Shown: positions 1 to 6,643, counted from the first letter of the stretch. The stretch: 7,983 nt of DNA from Cocleimonas sp. (GCA_023145485.1 JAGLDT010000143.1:1-7983); one strand, 5' to 3'. The notes: generated from the letters alone by a model not told the origin. Numbers and translations: made by a program.

Positions 1-356
1 AAGATCCCTCAAAAGTTGACCGTTCAGCAGCGTATGCAGGTCGTTACGTGGCTAAGAACATTGTTGCTGCAGGTCTGGCAGATCGTTGCGAGATTCAGGT
101 TTCTTATGCGATTGGTGTTGCAAAGCCTACCTCAATCTCCATTGAAACCTTTGGTACTGGCACTGTTAGCGACGAGAAAATCGAAGCCATTGTACGTGAA
201 GTGTTTGACTTACGCCCCTATGGCATTTTGACAATGCTGGATCTCTTAAAGCCAATTTACCAACAAACCGCCGCTTATGGGCATTTTGGACGTGAAGATA
301 TCGGCTTACCTTGGGAAGTCACTGATAAAGTAGACGCATTAAAAGCAGCACTTTAG
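1..356 (+). CDS. metK: S-adenosylmethionine synthase (MetK), C-terminal part, truncated by the window edge
   Basis: MetK is a cytoplasmic enzyme that joins methionine and ATP to make S-adenosylmethionine, the cell's main methyl donor. The visible reading frame begins at base 3 and gives 117 residues up to the TAG at 354-356. It starts in DPSKVDRSAAYAGRYVAKN and continues through CEIQVSYAIGVAKPTS and HFGRED, all hallmark stretches of the C-terminal domain of bacterial MetK. The family is usually about 380-400 residues, so roughly 270 residues lie to the left of the window. An internal ATG at 48 is not the real start, because conserved family sequence is encoded before it. The gene sits 124 bp before ahcY on the same strand, and MetK makes the SAM whose methylation by-product AhcY removes. 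No sign of damage is seen in the visible part. Confidence 0.97.
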   Translation, partial: DPSKVDRSAAYAGRYVAKNIVAAGLADRCEIQVSYAIGVAKPTSISIETFGTGTVSDEKIEAIVREVFDLRPYGILTMLDLLKPIYQQTAAYGHFGREDIGLPWEVTDKVDALKAAL

Positions 357-394
357 CAATCCCCATTTAAAAACATCTAATGATAATAGACTTA

Positions 395-439
395 GCTGGA
401 TGGGTTTTGCTGGCTGGACGGGTTTTGTAAACCCGTCCA
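395..439 (+). repeat. Hairpin with a duplicated left arm, upstream of ahcY
   Basis: Bases 415-425 (TGGACGGGTTT) are perfectly complementary to 429-439 around a TGT loop, giving an 11-bp stem. Just upstream, 395-409 repeats the left arm at 413-427 with one change (T401 versus C419) and a period of 18 bp. As RNA, the upstream copy could also pair with the right arm, with one U-G wobble, so two mutually exclusive hairpins are possible. No run of T follows, so it is not a standard intrinsic terminator for metK. It may be a small REP-like palindromic repeat, a protein-binding site or an RNA switch. The structure is seen directly; any role is inferred. Confidence 0.75.
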
Positions 440-453
440 CACATTTGTATTAT
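425..453 (+). promoter_or_regulatory. Possible sigma-70 promoter for ahcY
   Basis: TTGTAA at 425-430 resembles a -35 box (4 of 6 bases) and is followed, after exactly 17 bases, by TATTAT at 448-453 (5 of 6 bases of TATAAT). Transcription would start near base 460, about 20 bases before the ahcY ATG. The -35 box falls in the loop and right arm of the palindrome at 415-439, so anything binding that palindrome could influence ahcY transcription. In AT-rich DNA such matches arise by chance, so this is tentative. Confidence 0.35.
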
Positions 454-480
454 TTAAAAATATCAGGAAAGAATCAAAAA

Positions 481-1875
481 ATGAGTAATGATTATATTGT
501 AACGGACATCGATCTCGCTGGTTGGGGACGTAAAGAGCTAAATATTGCAGAAAATGAAATGCCTGGTTTGATGGCATTACGTGCTAAATACGGTGAAGAG
601 AAGCCATTAGCAGGTGCGCGTATTGCTGGCTCATTACATATGACAATTCAGACGGCTGTTTTGATTGAAACACTCACCGCATTAGGTGCAGAAGTACGTT
701 GGGCATCTTGTAATATCTTCTCAACTCAAGACCATGCGGCAGCAGCGATTGCGGCGACTGGTGTACCTGTTTTCGCTACTAAAGGCGAGACATTGGATGA
801 GTATTGGGATTACGCACATAAAATCTTTATGTGGCCTAATGGCGATACGGCTAACATGATTCTTGATGATGGTGGCGATGCGACGATGCTCATCGAGTTA
901 GGTACAAAAGCAGAGTCTGACCTTTCTGTATTAGATGATCCAAGCAGTGAAGAAGAAGTTGCTCTTTATAACTCAATCAAAGCGATGCTAAAAGTGGAGC
1001 CAAACTGGTACTCAAACATCCGTCCAAACATCCAAGGTGTGACGGAAGAGACAACCACAGGCGTTCATCGCTTATACGAGATGGAAAAAACGGGCGAGTT
1101 AATCTACCCAGCGATCAATGTAAATGATTCGGTAACTAAGTCTAAGTTTGATAACTTATACGGTTGTCGTGAGTCGTTAGTTGATGGCATCAAGCGTGCA
1201 ACCGACGTGATGATTGCAGGTAAAATTGCCGTTGTTTTAGGTTATGGTGATGTGGGTAAAGGTTGCGCTCAATCGCTACGTGGTTTAGGTGCAACGGTTT
1301 GGGTGACTGAGATTGATCCTATCTGTGCATTGCAAGCAGCGATGGAAGGTTATCGTGTGGTAACAATGGACGATGTGGCGAGTCAAGGTGATATCTTTGT
1401 AACGGCAACAGGTAACTTCCACGTTATTACTGAAGCGCATATGTTACAAATGAAGCACGAGACCATCGTGTGTAATATTGGTCATTTCGATAATGAAATC
1501 GCCGTTGCCGATATGGAAAAATACGAGTGGGAAGAAGTTAAGCCACAAGTTGACCATATCAGACTCCCTAGCGGTAATAGCATCTTATTATTGGCTCAAG
1601 GTCGTTTAGTCAACTTAGGTTGTGCAACAGGACATCCTAGCTTTGTTATGTCTAACTCGTTTACTAACCAAGTGTTAGCACAGATCGAAATTTTCAAAGA
1701 TGGCGAGAAATACGAGAACAAAGTTTATATGCTACCGAAAACGCTTGATGAAGAGGTGGCTCGTTTACACCTTGAAAAAATCGGTGTAAATCTAACAGAG
1801 CTAACGGATTATCAAGCAGATTACATCAGCGTTGATAAAGCAGGTCCTTATAAGGTTGAGCATTATCGCTATTAA
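481..1875 (+). CDS. ahcY: S-adenosylhomocysteine hydrolase (adenosylhomocysteinase)
   Basis: This NAD-dependent cytoplasmic enzyme splits S-adenosylhomocysteine into adenosine and homocysteine and so relieves product inhibition of methyltransferases. The 464-residue protein has the substrate-domain segment SLHMTIQTAVLIETL (51-65), the NAD-binding Rossmann glycines in GYGDVGKG (254-261), the catalytic-region segments NIGHFDNEI (332-340) and GHPSFVMSNSFTNQ (384-397), and the C-terminal KVEHYRY, whose Lys and Tyr in this family reach the cofactor of a neighbouring subunit. An insertion around residues 130-180 is typical of the long bacterial form. The reading frame is open back to an ATG at 400, but I prefer ATG 481. 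The protein then begins MSNDYIVTDIDLAGWGRKE as expected for the family, AGGA lies at 465-468, and the extra 27 residues would be translated from the palindromic repeat. It lies between metK and metF. No glycine- or purine-rich SAH riboswitch core was recognised upstream. Confidence 0.98.
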   Translation: MSNDYIVTDIDLAGWGRKELNIAENEMPGLMALRAKYGEEKPLAGARIAGSLHMTIQTAVLIETLTALGAEVRWASCNIFSTQDHAAAAIAATGVPVFATKGETLDEYWDYAHKIFMWPNGDTANMILDDGGDATMLIELGTKAESDLSVLDDPSSEEEVALYNSIKAMLKVEPNWYSNIRPNIQGVTEETTTGVHRLYEMEKTGELIYPAINVNDSVTKSKFDNLYGCRESLVDGIKRATDVMIAGKIAVVLGYGDVGKGCAQSLRGLGATVWVTEIDPICALQAAMEGYRVVTMDDVASQGDIFVTATGNFHVITEAHMLQMKHETIVCNIGHFDNEIAVADMEKYEWEEVKPQVDHIRLPSGNSILLLAQGRLVNLGCATGHPSFVMSNSFTNQVLAQIEIFKDGEKYENKVYMLPKTLDEEVARLHLEKIGVNLTELTDYQADYISVDKAGPYKVEHYRY

Positions 1876-1883
1876 TGGTCGTT

Positions 1884-1903
1884 AGGAGAAAATATTTTCT
1901 CCT
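1884..1903. repeat. Perfect 20-bp palindrome after ahcY
   Basis: AGGAGAAAAT at 1884-1893 is followed directly by its reverse complement at 1894-1903, nine bases after the ahcY stop. In RNA it would form a short A/U-topped hairpin. No T run follows it, so alone it is not a convincing terminator. It could protect the 3' end of ahcY mRNA, be an operator ahead of metF, or form part of a paired structure with the next hairpin at 1908-1957. Confidence 0.7.
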
Positions 1904-1907
1904 CCAT

Positions 1908-1962
1908 AACCGCAAAGGACATGAAATAGCTTGGCTATTTGATTGTGCTTTGTGGTTTTTTT
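1908..1962 (+). terminator. Intrinsic terminator or attenuator between ahcY and metF
   Basis: AACCGCAAAG (1908-1917) pairs with CTTTGTGGTT (1948-1957) over 10 bp with one G-U pair. Inside it a second stem forms between AAATAGC (1924-1930) and GCTATTT (1934-1940) around TTG. A run of seven T (1956-1962) starts at the foot of the outer stem, as in a Rho-independent terminator. It would end ahcY transcription. However, the metF start codon is only 26 bases past the T run, which leaves little room for a separate metF promoter, so partial read-through or regulated attenuation into metF is plausible. Confidence 0.65.
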
Positions 1963-1987
1963 ATGCCTATAAAAAAGAGCTTAATAT

Positions 1988-2833
1988 ATGAGTACTCAAA
2001 AATTTAGTTTTGAGTTTTTCCCTCCCAAGACTGATAAGGGAATCGAAAACTTAAAGAATGTCAGAAATGAATTAGCCCAATTAAACCCTGCCTTTTTCTC
2101 TGTCACTTATGGCGCAGGTGGTACAACCCAAGACTGCACCCTCGATACGGTGATTAATATTCAAAAGGAATCTGGGATTGATGCTGCCCCTCATTTATCT
2201 TGCGTAGGTTCAAGTAAAGAGCAAATGCATGAAATTCTGGAAACGTATAAAAATAACGGAGTAAAACGCATCGTCGCATTACGCGGTGATATTCCCTCAG
2301 GCATGCGTGATATTGGTGATTTTCATTACGCTAATGAACTGGTGAGTTTTATTCGTGAAGAAACAGGGAGTCATTTTCATTTAGAGGTCGCAGCTTATCC
2401 CGAAAAACATCCACAGGCAGCTAGTTATAATAATGATTTAAATAACTTTATACGGAAAATAAAAGCAGGTAGTAATAGCGCTATTACTCAGTATTTTTAT
2501 AATATTGATGCCTATAGCCATTTTGTTGACGACTGCGAAAAGCAAGGTATTGATGCACCCATTGTCCCAGGTATTATGCCTATCACTAATTTTACCAATC
2601 TAGCCCGTTTTTCGGATGCCTGCGGTGCAGAAATACCTCGTTGGTTACGCTCTCGGTTAGAAGGTTATGGCGATGATATGGACTCTATACAGAAATTAGG
2701 GGCAGAGTTTGTGACTGAAATGTGCGCTAAATTATTGTCCCAAGATGTACCAGGATTACATTTCTACAGCATGAACCGTGTGGAGCCGAGCATGACTATC
2801 TGGAATAATTTAGGATTATCAGCATTAAAATGA
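1988..2833 (+). CDS. metF: 5,10-methylenetetrahydrofolate reductase
   Basis: MetF is a flavoenzyme that reduces methylenetetrahydrofolate to 5-methyltetrahydrofolate, the methyl donor for methionine synthesis from homocysteine. The 281-residue product is a normal length for the bacterial single-domain TIM-barrel form. Visible family signatures are FSFEFFPPK (6-14) with the catalytic glutamate (Glu9, matching Glu28 of the E. coli enzyme), VTYGAGG (39-45), ALRGD (97-101) with the aspartate that matches E. coli Asp120 near the FAD, YPEKHP (137-142), ITQYFYN (166-172), GIMPI (195-199) and LHFYSMNR (257-264). The ATG at 1988 is preceded by AAGAG at 1975-1979 with suitable spacing. It follows ahcY and makes functional sense there: AhcY releases homocysteine and MetF supplies the methyl group to convert it back to methionine. 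Expression may depend on read-through of the terminator-like hairpin just upstream. All key residues appear intact. Confidence 0.97.
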   Translation: MSTQKFSFEFFPPKTDKGIENLKNVRNELAQLNPAFFSVTYGAGGTTQDCTLDTVINIQKESGIDAAPHLSCVGSSKEQMHEILETYKNNGVKRIVALRGDIPSGMRDIGDFHYANELVSFIREETGSHFHLEVAAYPEKHPQAASYNNDLNNFIRKIKAGSNSAITQYFYNIDAYSHFVDDCEKQGIDAPIVPGIMPITNFTNLARFSDACGAEIPRWLRSRLEGYGDDMDSIQKLGAEFVTEMCAKLLSQDVPGLHFYSMNRVEPSMTIWNNLGLSALK

Positions 2834-2863
2834 ATAGAACGATATTTTTTATTTAAAGTCTAA

Positions 2864-2869
2864 TATAAT
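2864..2869 (+). promoter_or_regulatory. Possible -10 box for the small membrane protein gene
   Basis: A perfect TATAAT lies 28 bases before the GTG start of the downstream gene, in the 64-bp gap after metF. No good -35 box is found 16-18 bases upstream, so the promoter would be weak or activator-dependent, or the match may be chance in AT-rich DNA. Confidence 0.3.
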
Positions 2870-2886
2870 CAAGAATTATTAAAAAA

Positions 2887-2890
2887 AAGG
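2887..2890 (+). promoter_or_regulatory. Ribosome binding site that decides a GTG start
   Basis: AAGG after a run of A sits seven bases before GTG 2898. An ATG at 2896 overlaps this GTG in another frame but reaches a stop after six codons. The frame read from GTG 2898 is closed upstream by a TAA at 2880-2882, with no ATG between, so GTG is the most likely initiator. Confidence 0.6.
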
Positions 2891-2897
2891 TTTTGAT

Positions 2898-3140
2898 GTG
2901 GATATACAGCTATTAACTGATTTTTTTATGTGGTGTTCTATCATAAATGGTTCAATCCTTATTCTTTGGATTACCATTTATGGTTTCGCACCTAACCTTA
3001 TTTATAAAATACAAGGACGATGGTTCTCAGGTAGCGAAGAGACCTTCAGTACCATAATGTATGTGTGTCTTGGCTTTTTTAAGGTGTTCTTTGTTATTTT
3101 CAACGTGACGCCTTATCTAGCTTTATTGTTGATCGCCTAG
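2898..3140 (+). CDS. Small two-helix membrane protein, DUF6868-like
   Basis: This encodes an 80-residue hydrophobic protein of unknown function. Residues about 9-30 (FFMWCSIINGSILILWITIYGF) and 52-79 form two likely membrane helices. They are joined by a short polar loop containing QGRWFSGSEETF, so both ends probably lie on the same side of the membrane. The pattern of FFMWCSIING near the start, RWF in the loop, GFFKVFF and the PYLALLLI end resembles small proteins I associate with DUF6868, found in marine and other gammaproteobacteria; this assignment is from memory. The start is GTG. The last 41 bases overlap the 3' end of the convergent protease gene. It follows metF by 64 bp, but a shared job with methionine metabolism is not evident. 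Confidence 0.75.
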   Translation: MDIQLLTDFFMWCSIINGSILILWITIYGFAPNLIYKIQGRWFSGSEETFSTIMYVCLGFFKVFFVIFNVTPYLALLLIA

Positions 3141-4614
3141 TTTTAGTTGCAACACAGCTAGTATTCTTTTCCCATTGATCCACCTCTACTGATTGAGATT
3201 TATGGATTTGATATTTCTCCAAGGTGTCAGCATTGGTTTTATTAGCGACTTCTCTATCAATGGCTAACGATGTTCCCGAGCTGTTTTGTAGCAGTATAAT
3301 AGGGGTTTTGGTCTTTGAGAGTAAACAATAAAATTCTTTGAAAGAGTTGAAAGTTTGTTGGTTTACTTTGGCAATTTCCATCTGCGAAAGTTGGTGTGTG
3401 CCGGTGTTATGTGAGGTAGGTAAAACATTGACTAATGTAATGCTGTCAATTTTGTTTTTATTTTCTGATAGCTTATACTCTTTTGCAGTGATGCAGTCTT
3501 GGCTGTATTTATTGGCTATAAAGACATACCCCCCGTAAACAAAATATCGAGGATCCTGATCAAACTCTTGTTCTAGCTCAGTAATGTCTTTTAGGGGAAG
3601 GTTAATAGTTAGGGTCTTTCCCTTTCTGACAATTTCAAGTTTTAATGTATCATTGACTTGATGCAGATCGATGTAATGCATAAAGGTGAAACGGGTATTG
3701 TCAGCACCAAAAACTCTGGCGTTGTTTTCAATTTTCTTTCCATCAATCGTTTTTATTATATCGCCTTGTTGCAATACACCTTCTGCCTCTGTATTAGCAC
3801 AGACTCGGGTGATTAAAATGCCTGATTGATCTAGTGGAAGTTTATAGTATCCTTCGCGCAAGACAGGGCTTTCTAACTTTTGATAATTAATAGGGAGGTA
3901 GGGAATACCATCTGACTTTCCATCACTAATATCGTTTAAAAAGCGTTTAAGAATGCTAACAGGAATAATATATCCACCTGAATTATCCTCAGCGCCATCA
4001 AATTGCATCACTACGCCAACGACCTTATTTTCAACAATAGCAGCCCCGCCACTATTGCCATAGTTAATGGCTGCATCTACTTGAATAGCCAGATAGGCAA
4101 GACTACTATGAGCATAATTCTGGTATTCAATACGGGAAATAACGCCTTCTGTGATGCTTAATGCATCGCCTCCAATCGGATAGCCATAGACAACCACTTT
4201 TTGATGGATATTGGGTAGTTTTCCTAGTTGAAGAGGCTTTATTTTGGCAAAGAAGTTTTTATCTTCAAGGGTAATTAAAGCGAGATCAGTTTCATGTGAG
4301 ATAGCGATGGTTGATGCCTTGTAACGCTTTGAATCGCCATCAAGCTGAACTTCAATAAAAGTGCTATCTTCAACAATATGTGCATTGGTAATAATACGAT
4401 TACCATCAATAACGAAGCCTGTCCCTGTTCCACTGATAGTGCTTGTATTCCAAGGCTCAGATTCATCAAATGACTTTGAGGTCACGTGAATTTTTACAAC
4501 AGATGAAGAAAGAGAATACTTATCATCTAATGCAAAAGCATTCTGAAATAGCGTTATGCCGAAGAGAAAAAGGATCAGTGTTAGAAAACGGGTATTGCAA
4601 AAACAGTAACTCAT
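3100..4614 (-). CDS. Secreted S1C (Deg/HtrA-type) serine protease with PDZ domain
   Basis: This encodes a 504-residue trypsin-like protease of the Deg/HtrA family, likely acting in protein quality control in the periplasm. A signal peptide is seen: a hydrophobic core at about 9-24 and an AFA cleavage motif at 26-28. The catalytic triad is intact: His79 in TNAHIV, Asp110 in HETDLALI and Ser188 in YGNSGGAAI. A PDZ domain covers about 255-340 (GILITRV, then GVLQQGDIIKTIDG). The region 350-470 (DPRYFVYGGYVFIANKY, then the Asp-Arg-Glu and KYQI stretches) resembles the second, unusual PDZ-like half of plant-type Deg proteases (Deg9/Deg2-like) rather than E. coli DegP. The basic tail after about residue 487 is encoded next to and in the overlap with the convergent small gene. 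No good Shine-Dalgarno precedes the ATG at 4614; it is chosen because the signal peptide begins there. It diverges from the nirH-like gene. Confidence 0.9.
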   Translation of the reverse strand: MSYCFCNTRFLTLILFLFGITLFQNAFALDDKYSLSSSVVKIHVTSKSFDESEPWNTSTISGTGTGFVIDGNRIITNAHIVEDSTFIEVQLDGDSKRYKASTIAISHETDLALITLEDKNFFAKIKPLQLGKLPNIHQKVVVYGYPIGGDALSITEGVISRIEYQNYAHSSLAYLAIQVDAAINYGNSGGAAIVENKVVGVVMQFDGAEDNSGGYIIPVSILKRFLNDISDGKSDGIPYLPINYQKLESPVLREGYYKLPLDQSGILITRVCANTEAEGVLQQGDIIKTIDGKKIENNARVFGADNTRFTFMHYIDLHQVNDTLKLEIVRKGKTLTINLPLKDITELEQEFDQDPRYFVYGGYVFIANKYSQDCITAKEYKLSENKNKIDSITLVNVLPTSHNTGTHQLSQMEIAKVNQQTFNSFKEFYCLLSKTKTPIILLQNSSGTSLAIDREVANKTNADTLEKYQIHKSQSVEVDQWEKNTSCVATKTRRSTIKLDKASR

Positions 4615-4872
4615 AAGATGAATATTATTAAAGAAAAATAGGTAATTATAAAGAGAGGGGAGGCAGGTACGGTACTATCTATTCCTATTTTTAACCAGCA
4701 TTATTTACCAATTCGACTATTGAGTTTTAGCCTCTCTAGTATTGCTTGAACTGATTGACCCTAAACTCAAATAGATTAGTGAATTTATTATGTTTAATTT
4801 CCTGATCTCTTTTCTTTTTTTTATCCATTTAATGCTAACCTTGCCCTTATTAAATAATAGCTAAGTAACCTA
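4615..4872. other. Divergent intergenic region between the protease and nirH-like genes
   Basis: No gene is seen in these 258 bases. They must hold the promoters for both outward-facing genes. Near the nir side is a long pyrimidine-rich stretch on the + strand (about 4793-4827). A tandem GGTAC occurs at 4667-4676. Because nir genes are often controlled by FNR/Dnr/NnrR proteins, I searched for TTGAT-N4-ATCAA. The nearest match is TTGA-N8-TCAA at 4755-4770, two bases too long, so no convincing site was found. Confidence 0.6.
4645..4650 (-). promoter_or_regulatory. Possible -10 box for the Deg-type protease gene
   Basis: On the - strand this reads TATAAT, a perfect -10 box, about 30 bases upstream of the protease ATG. 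The bases 16-18 further upstream are a poor -35 match. The position is right for a short leader, but the evidence is only this hexamer. Confidence 0.35.
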
Positions 4873-5370
4873 ATGACTAATAAAATATTTGCCGACCTAG
4901 ACCACCAAATTGTACTTGCTACCCAAGCAGGTTTACCTCTTGAGCCTCAGCCTTATCATCGTATTGCAGAGCAGTTAGGTGTTGAAGCCTCTCTAGTTCA
5001 GTCACGTATGCAAGAAATGTTGGATGATAAACGTATTCGGCGCATTGCCGCTGTGCCTAATCATTATAAACTGGGTTATATTGCTAATGGCATGTCGGTT
5101 TGGGATGTGCCTAATGAACACATTGATCAGCTCGGTGAACAGCTAGGTGCATTGGACTATGTCAGTCATTGCTACCGTCGCCCTCGCTATTTACCTGAGT
5201 GGCCTTATAATTTATTTGCAATGGTGCATGGTACTGATCGTGATGAAGTCAGAGATAAAGTAACCCAAATCGCTTTATTACTAGGCGATGCAGATCAAGG
5301 TCATGAAATCCTATTCAGTACTAAAATATTGAAAAAAACAGGCATGCGTTTTAAGGCAAAAAAAAATTAA
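4873..5370 (+). CDS. nirH: Siroheme decarboxylase subunit, NirH-like (AsnC/Lrp fold)
   Basis: In denitrifiers the NirD, NirL, NirG and NirH proteins remove two carboxyl groups from siroheme to give didecarboxysiroheme, an early step towards heme d1. They look like AsnC/Lrp regulators but act as enzymes. This 165-residue protein has an N-terminal helix-turn-helix-like part (about 8-58) and then RRIAAVPNHYKLGYIANGMS (56-75), including His64. It also has the SHCYRRPR and LPEWPYNLFAMVHG segments (98-120) typical of this family, and ends in FSTKILKKTGMRF. The order before nirJ and the motif details favour NirH, but NirG or the related AhbB cannot be excluded. The ATG at 4873 has only a weak TAAG ribosome site; the N-terminal LDHQIVLATQAGLPL supports this start. 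nirJ follows after 51 bp, so the two are probably co-transcribed. The family normally works as a pair of different subunits, and no second subunit is seen here. Confidence 0.85.
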   Translation: MTNKIFADLDHQIVLATQAGLPLEPQPYHRIAEQLGVEASLVQSRMQEMLDDKRIRRIAAVPNHYKLGYIANGMSVWDVPNEHIDQLGEQLGALDYVSHCYRRPRYLPEWPYNLFAMVHGTDRDEVRDKVTQIALLLGDADQGHEILFSTKILKKTGMRFKAKKN

Positions 5371-5421
5371 CCCAACCGATAAACTATGCTTCAAATCACT
5401 ACTTTAAGTTTAAGGTAAATT

Positions 5422-6633
5422 ATGTTCCGCATCAGTCAATACATGAAACAAATTCATCAGCCGACCCCGCTGGCTCCAAAACGCAATCCTTCTGGTCCTG
5501 TGGTAATTTGGAATTTAATTCGTCGCTGTAATCTTACCTGCAAGCATTGCTATTCTGTTTCTGCGGATAAGCATTTTCCGAACGAATTAAGTACTGATAC
5601 AGTTTTGAATGCAATGCATGATCTTAAGCAATTTGGAGTGCCTGTCTTAATTCTTTCAGGCGGTGAGCCTTTAATGCATCCTGATATTTTTGAAATATCA
5701 GCTTATGCTAAAGCATTGGGATTCTATGTTGGACTATCGACCAATGGTGTTTTAATTGATGAGGATAATATCCAGAAAATAGCCGATGCAAATTATAATT
5801 ATGTGGGGATTAGTATTGATGGAATGCGTGAAACACATGATAAATTTCGTCGCAAAGAAGGTGCGTTTGATGGTGCAATGAACGGTATTCGTCTCTGCCG
5901 TGAGCAGGGGATTAAAGTTGGCTTACGCTTTACTATGACACAAGATAATTTTTCTGAACTGCCTGATTTATTACAGCTTCTAGATGATGAGGCAATTGAT
6001 AAATTTTACTTTTCACATCTTAATTATGCGGGACGTGGTGATAAAAATCGTAAAGATGATGTAGTGCATCAGCGTACTCGTGAAGCGATGGATTTACTGT
6101 TTGATGCCTGTATGAAATCAGTTCAACAAGGTGGTTCAAAAGAATTTGTTACAGGTAACAATGATGCGGATGGTGTTTACCTATTACAATGGACACAAAA
6201 ACATTATCCAGATCAAGTAGAGGCATTGCGAGCAAAATTAGAACAATGGGGAGGCAATAGCTCTGGGGTTAATATTGCAAATATTGACACATTAGGCAAT
6301 GTTCACCCTGACACCATGTGGTGGAACTATAATCTAGGCAATATAAAAGACCGACCGTTCTCAGAAATTTGGATGGATACTAGCGACCCACTAATGGCAG
6401 GATTAAAAGCCTTTCCCCGCCCCCTTAGAGGACGCTGTGGAGCCTGTAAAGAATTCACTATCTGCGGAGGCAACACCCGCACCCGCGCATTCCAAATGAC
6501 CAATGATCCTTGGTGGGAAGACCCAGGTTGTTATTTAACAGACGCAGAACTAGGGATTGATGCATCAACCATCAGTCATCAAAAACCTGAATCGATTGGC
6601 TTAAAAACACGTGAAATTCGTTTTGCGAGTTAG
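5422..6633 (+). CDS. nirJ: Heme d1 biosynthesis radical SAM protein NirJ
   Basis: NirJ acts in the cytoplasm on didecarboxysiroheme. It is thought to remove two propionate side chains on the route to heme d1, the cofactor of cytochrome cd1 nitrite reductase. The 403-residue protein has the radical SAM cluster motif CNLTCKHC (Cys36, Cys40, Cys43), LSGGEP (78-83) for SAM binding, and STNG and GISIDG strands of the partial TIM barrel. A C-terminal cysteine set (Cys339, Cys342, Cys348, Cys370, within CGACKEFTICGGNTRTRA and DPWWEDPGC) would hold a second iron-sulfur cluster. The start MFRISQYMKQIHQPTP is characteristic of NirJ and separates it from AhbC/AhbD-type relatives. AAGG lies six bases before ATG 5422. 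It follows the decarboxylase subunit gene closely, which matches the pathway order. Codon choice in the last third differs from the rest, with more C-ending codons. Confidence 0.95.
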   Translation: MFRISQYMKQIHQPTPLAPKRNPSGPVVIWNLIRRCNLTCKHCYSVSADKHFPNELSTDTVLNAMHDLKQFGVPVLILSGGEPLMHPDIFEISAYAKALGFYVGLSTNGVLIDEDNIQKIADANYNYVGISIDGMRETHDKFRRKEGAFDGAMNGIRLCREQGIKVGLRFTMTQDNFSELPDLLQLLDDEAIDKFYFSHLNYAGRGDKNRKDDVVHQRTREAMDLLFDACMKSVQQGGSKEFVTGNNDADGVYLLQWTQKHYPDQVEALRAKLEQWGGNSSGVNIANIDTLGNVHPDTMWWNYNLGNIKDRPFSEIWMDTSDPLMAGLKAFPRPLRGRCGACKEFTICGGNTRTRAFQMTNDPWWEDPGCYLTDAELGIDASTISHQKPESIGLKTREIRFAS

Positions 6634-6643
6634 GGAATTTCAT

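Noticed and set aside
400..480. N-terminal extension of AhcY from the upstream in-frame ATG at 400
   Set aside because: The added residues come from the palindromic repeat, the family N-terminus begins at the ATG at 481, and a ribosome site precedes that ATG.
357..480. SAH riboswitch in front of ahcY
   Set aside because: The conserved G-rich core and pseudoknot sequences of known SAH riboswitches were not recognised; the hairpin present has a different sequence.
1968..1973. TATAAA as a -10 box for metF
   Set aside because: Transcription would begin almost at the start codon and cut off the ribosome site, and no good -35 box lies at the right distance.
4652..4737. Inverted repeat AGAGAGG / CCTCTCT in the divergent region
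   Set aside because: The arms are only seven low-complexity bases separated by 72 bases, which is easily due to chance.
4755..4770. FNR/Dnr-type box for the nirH-nirJ pair
   Set aside because: The half-sites TTGA and TCAA are eight bases apart instead of six, so it does not fit the consensus.
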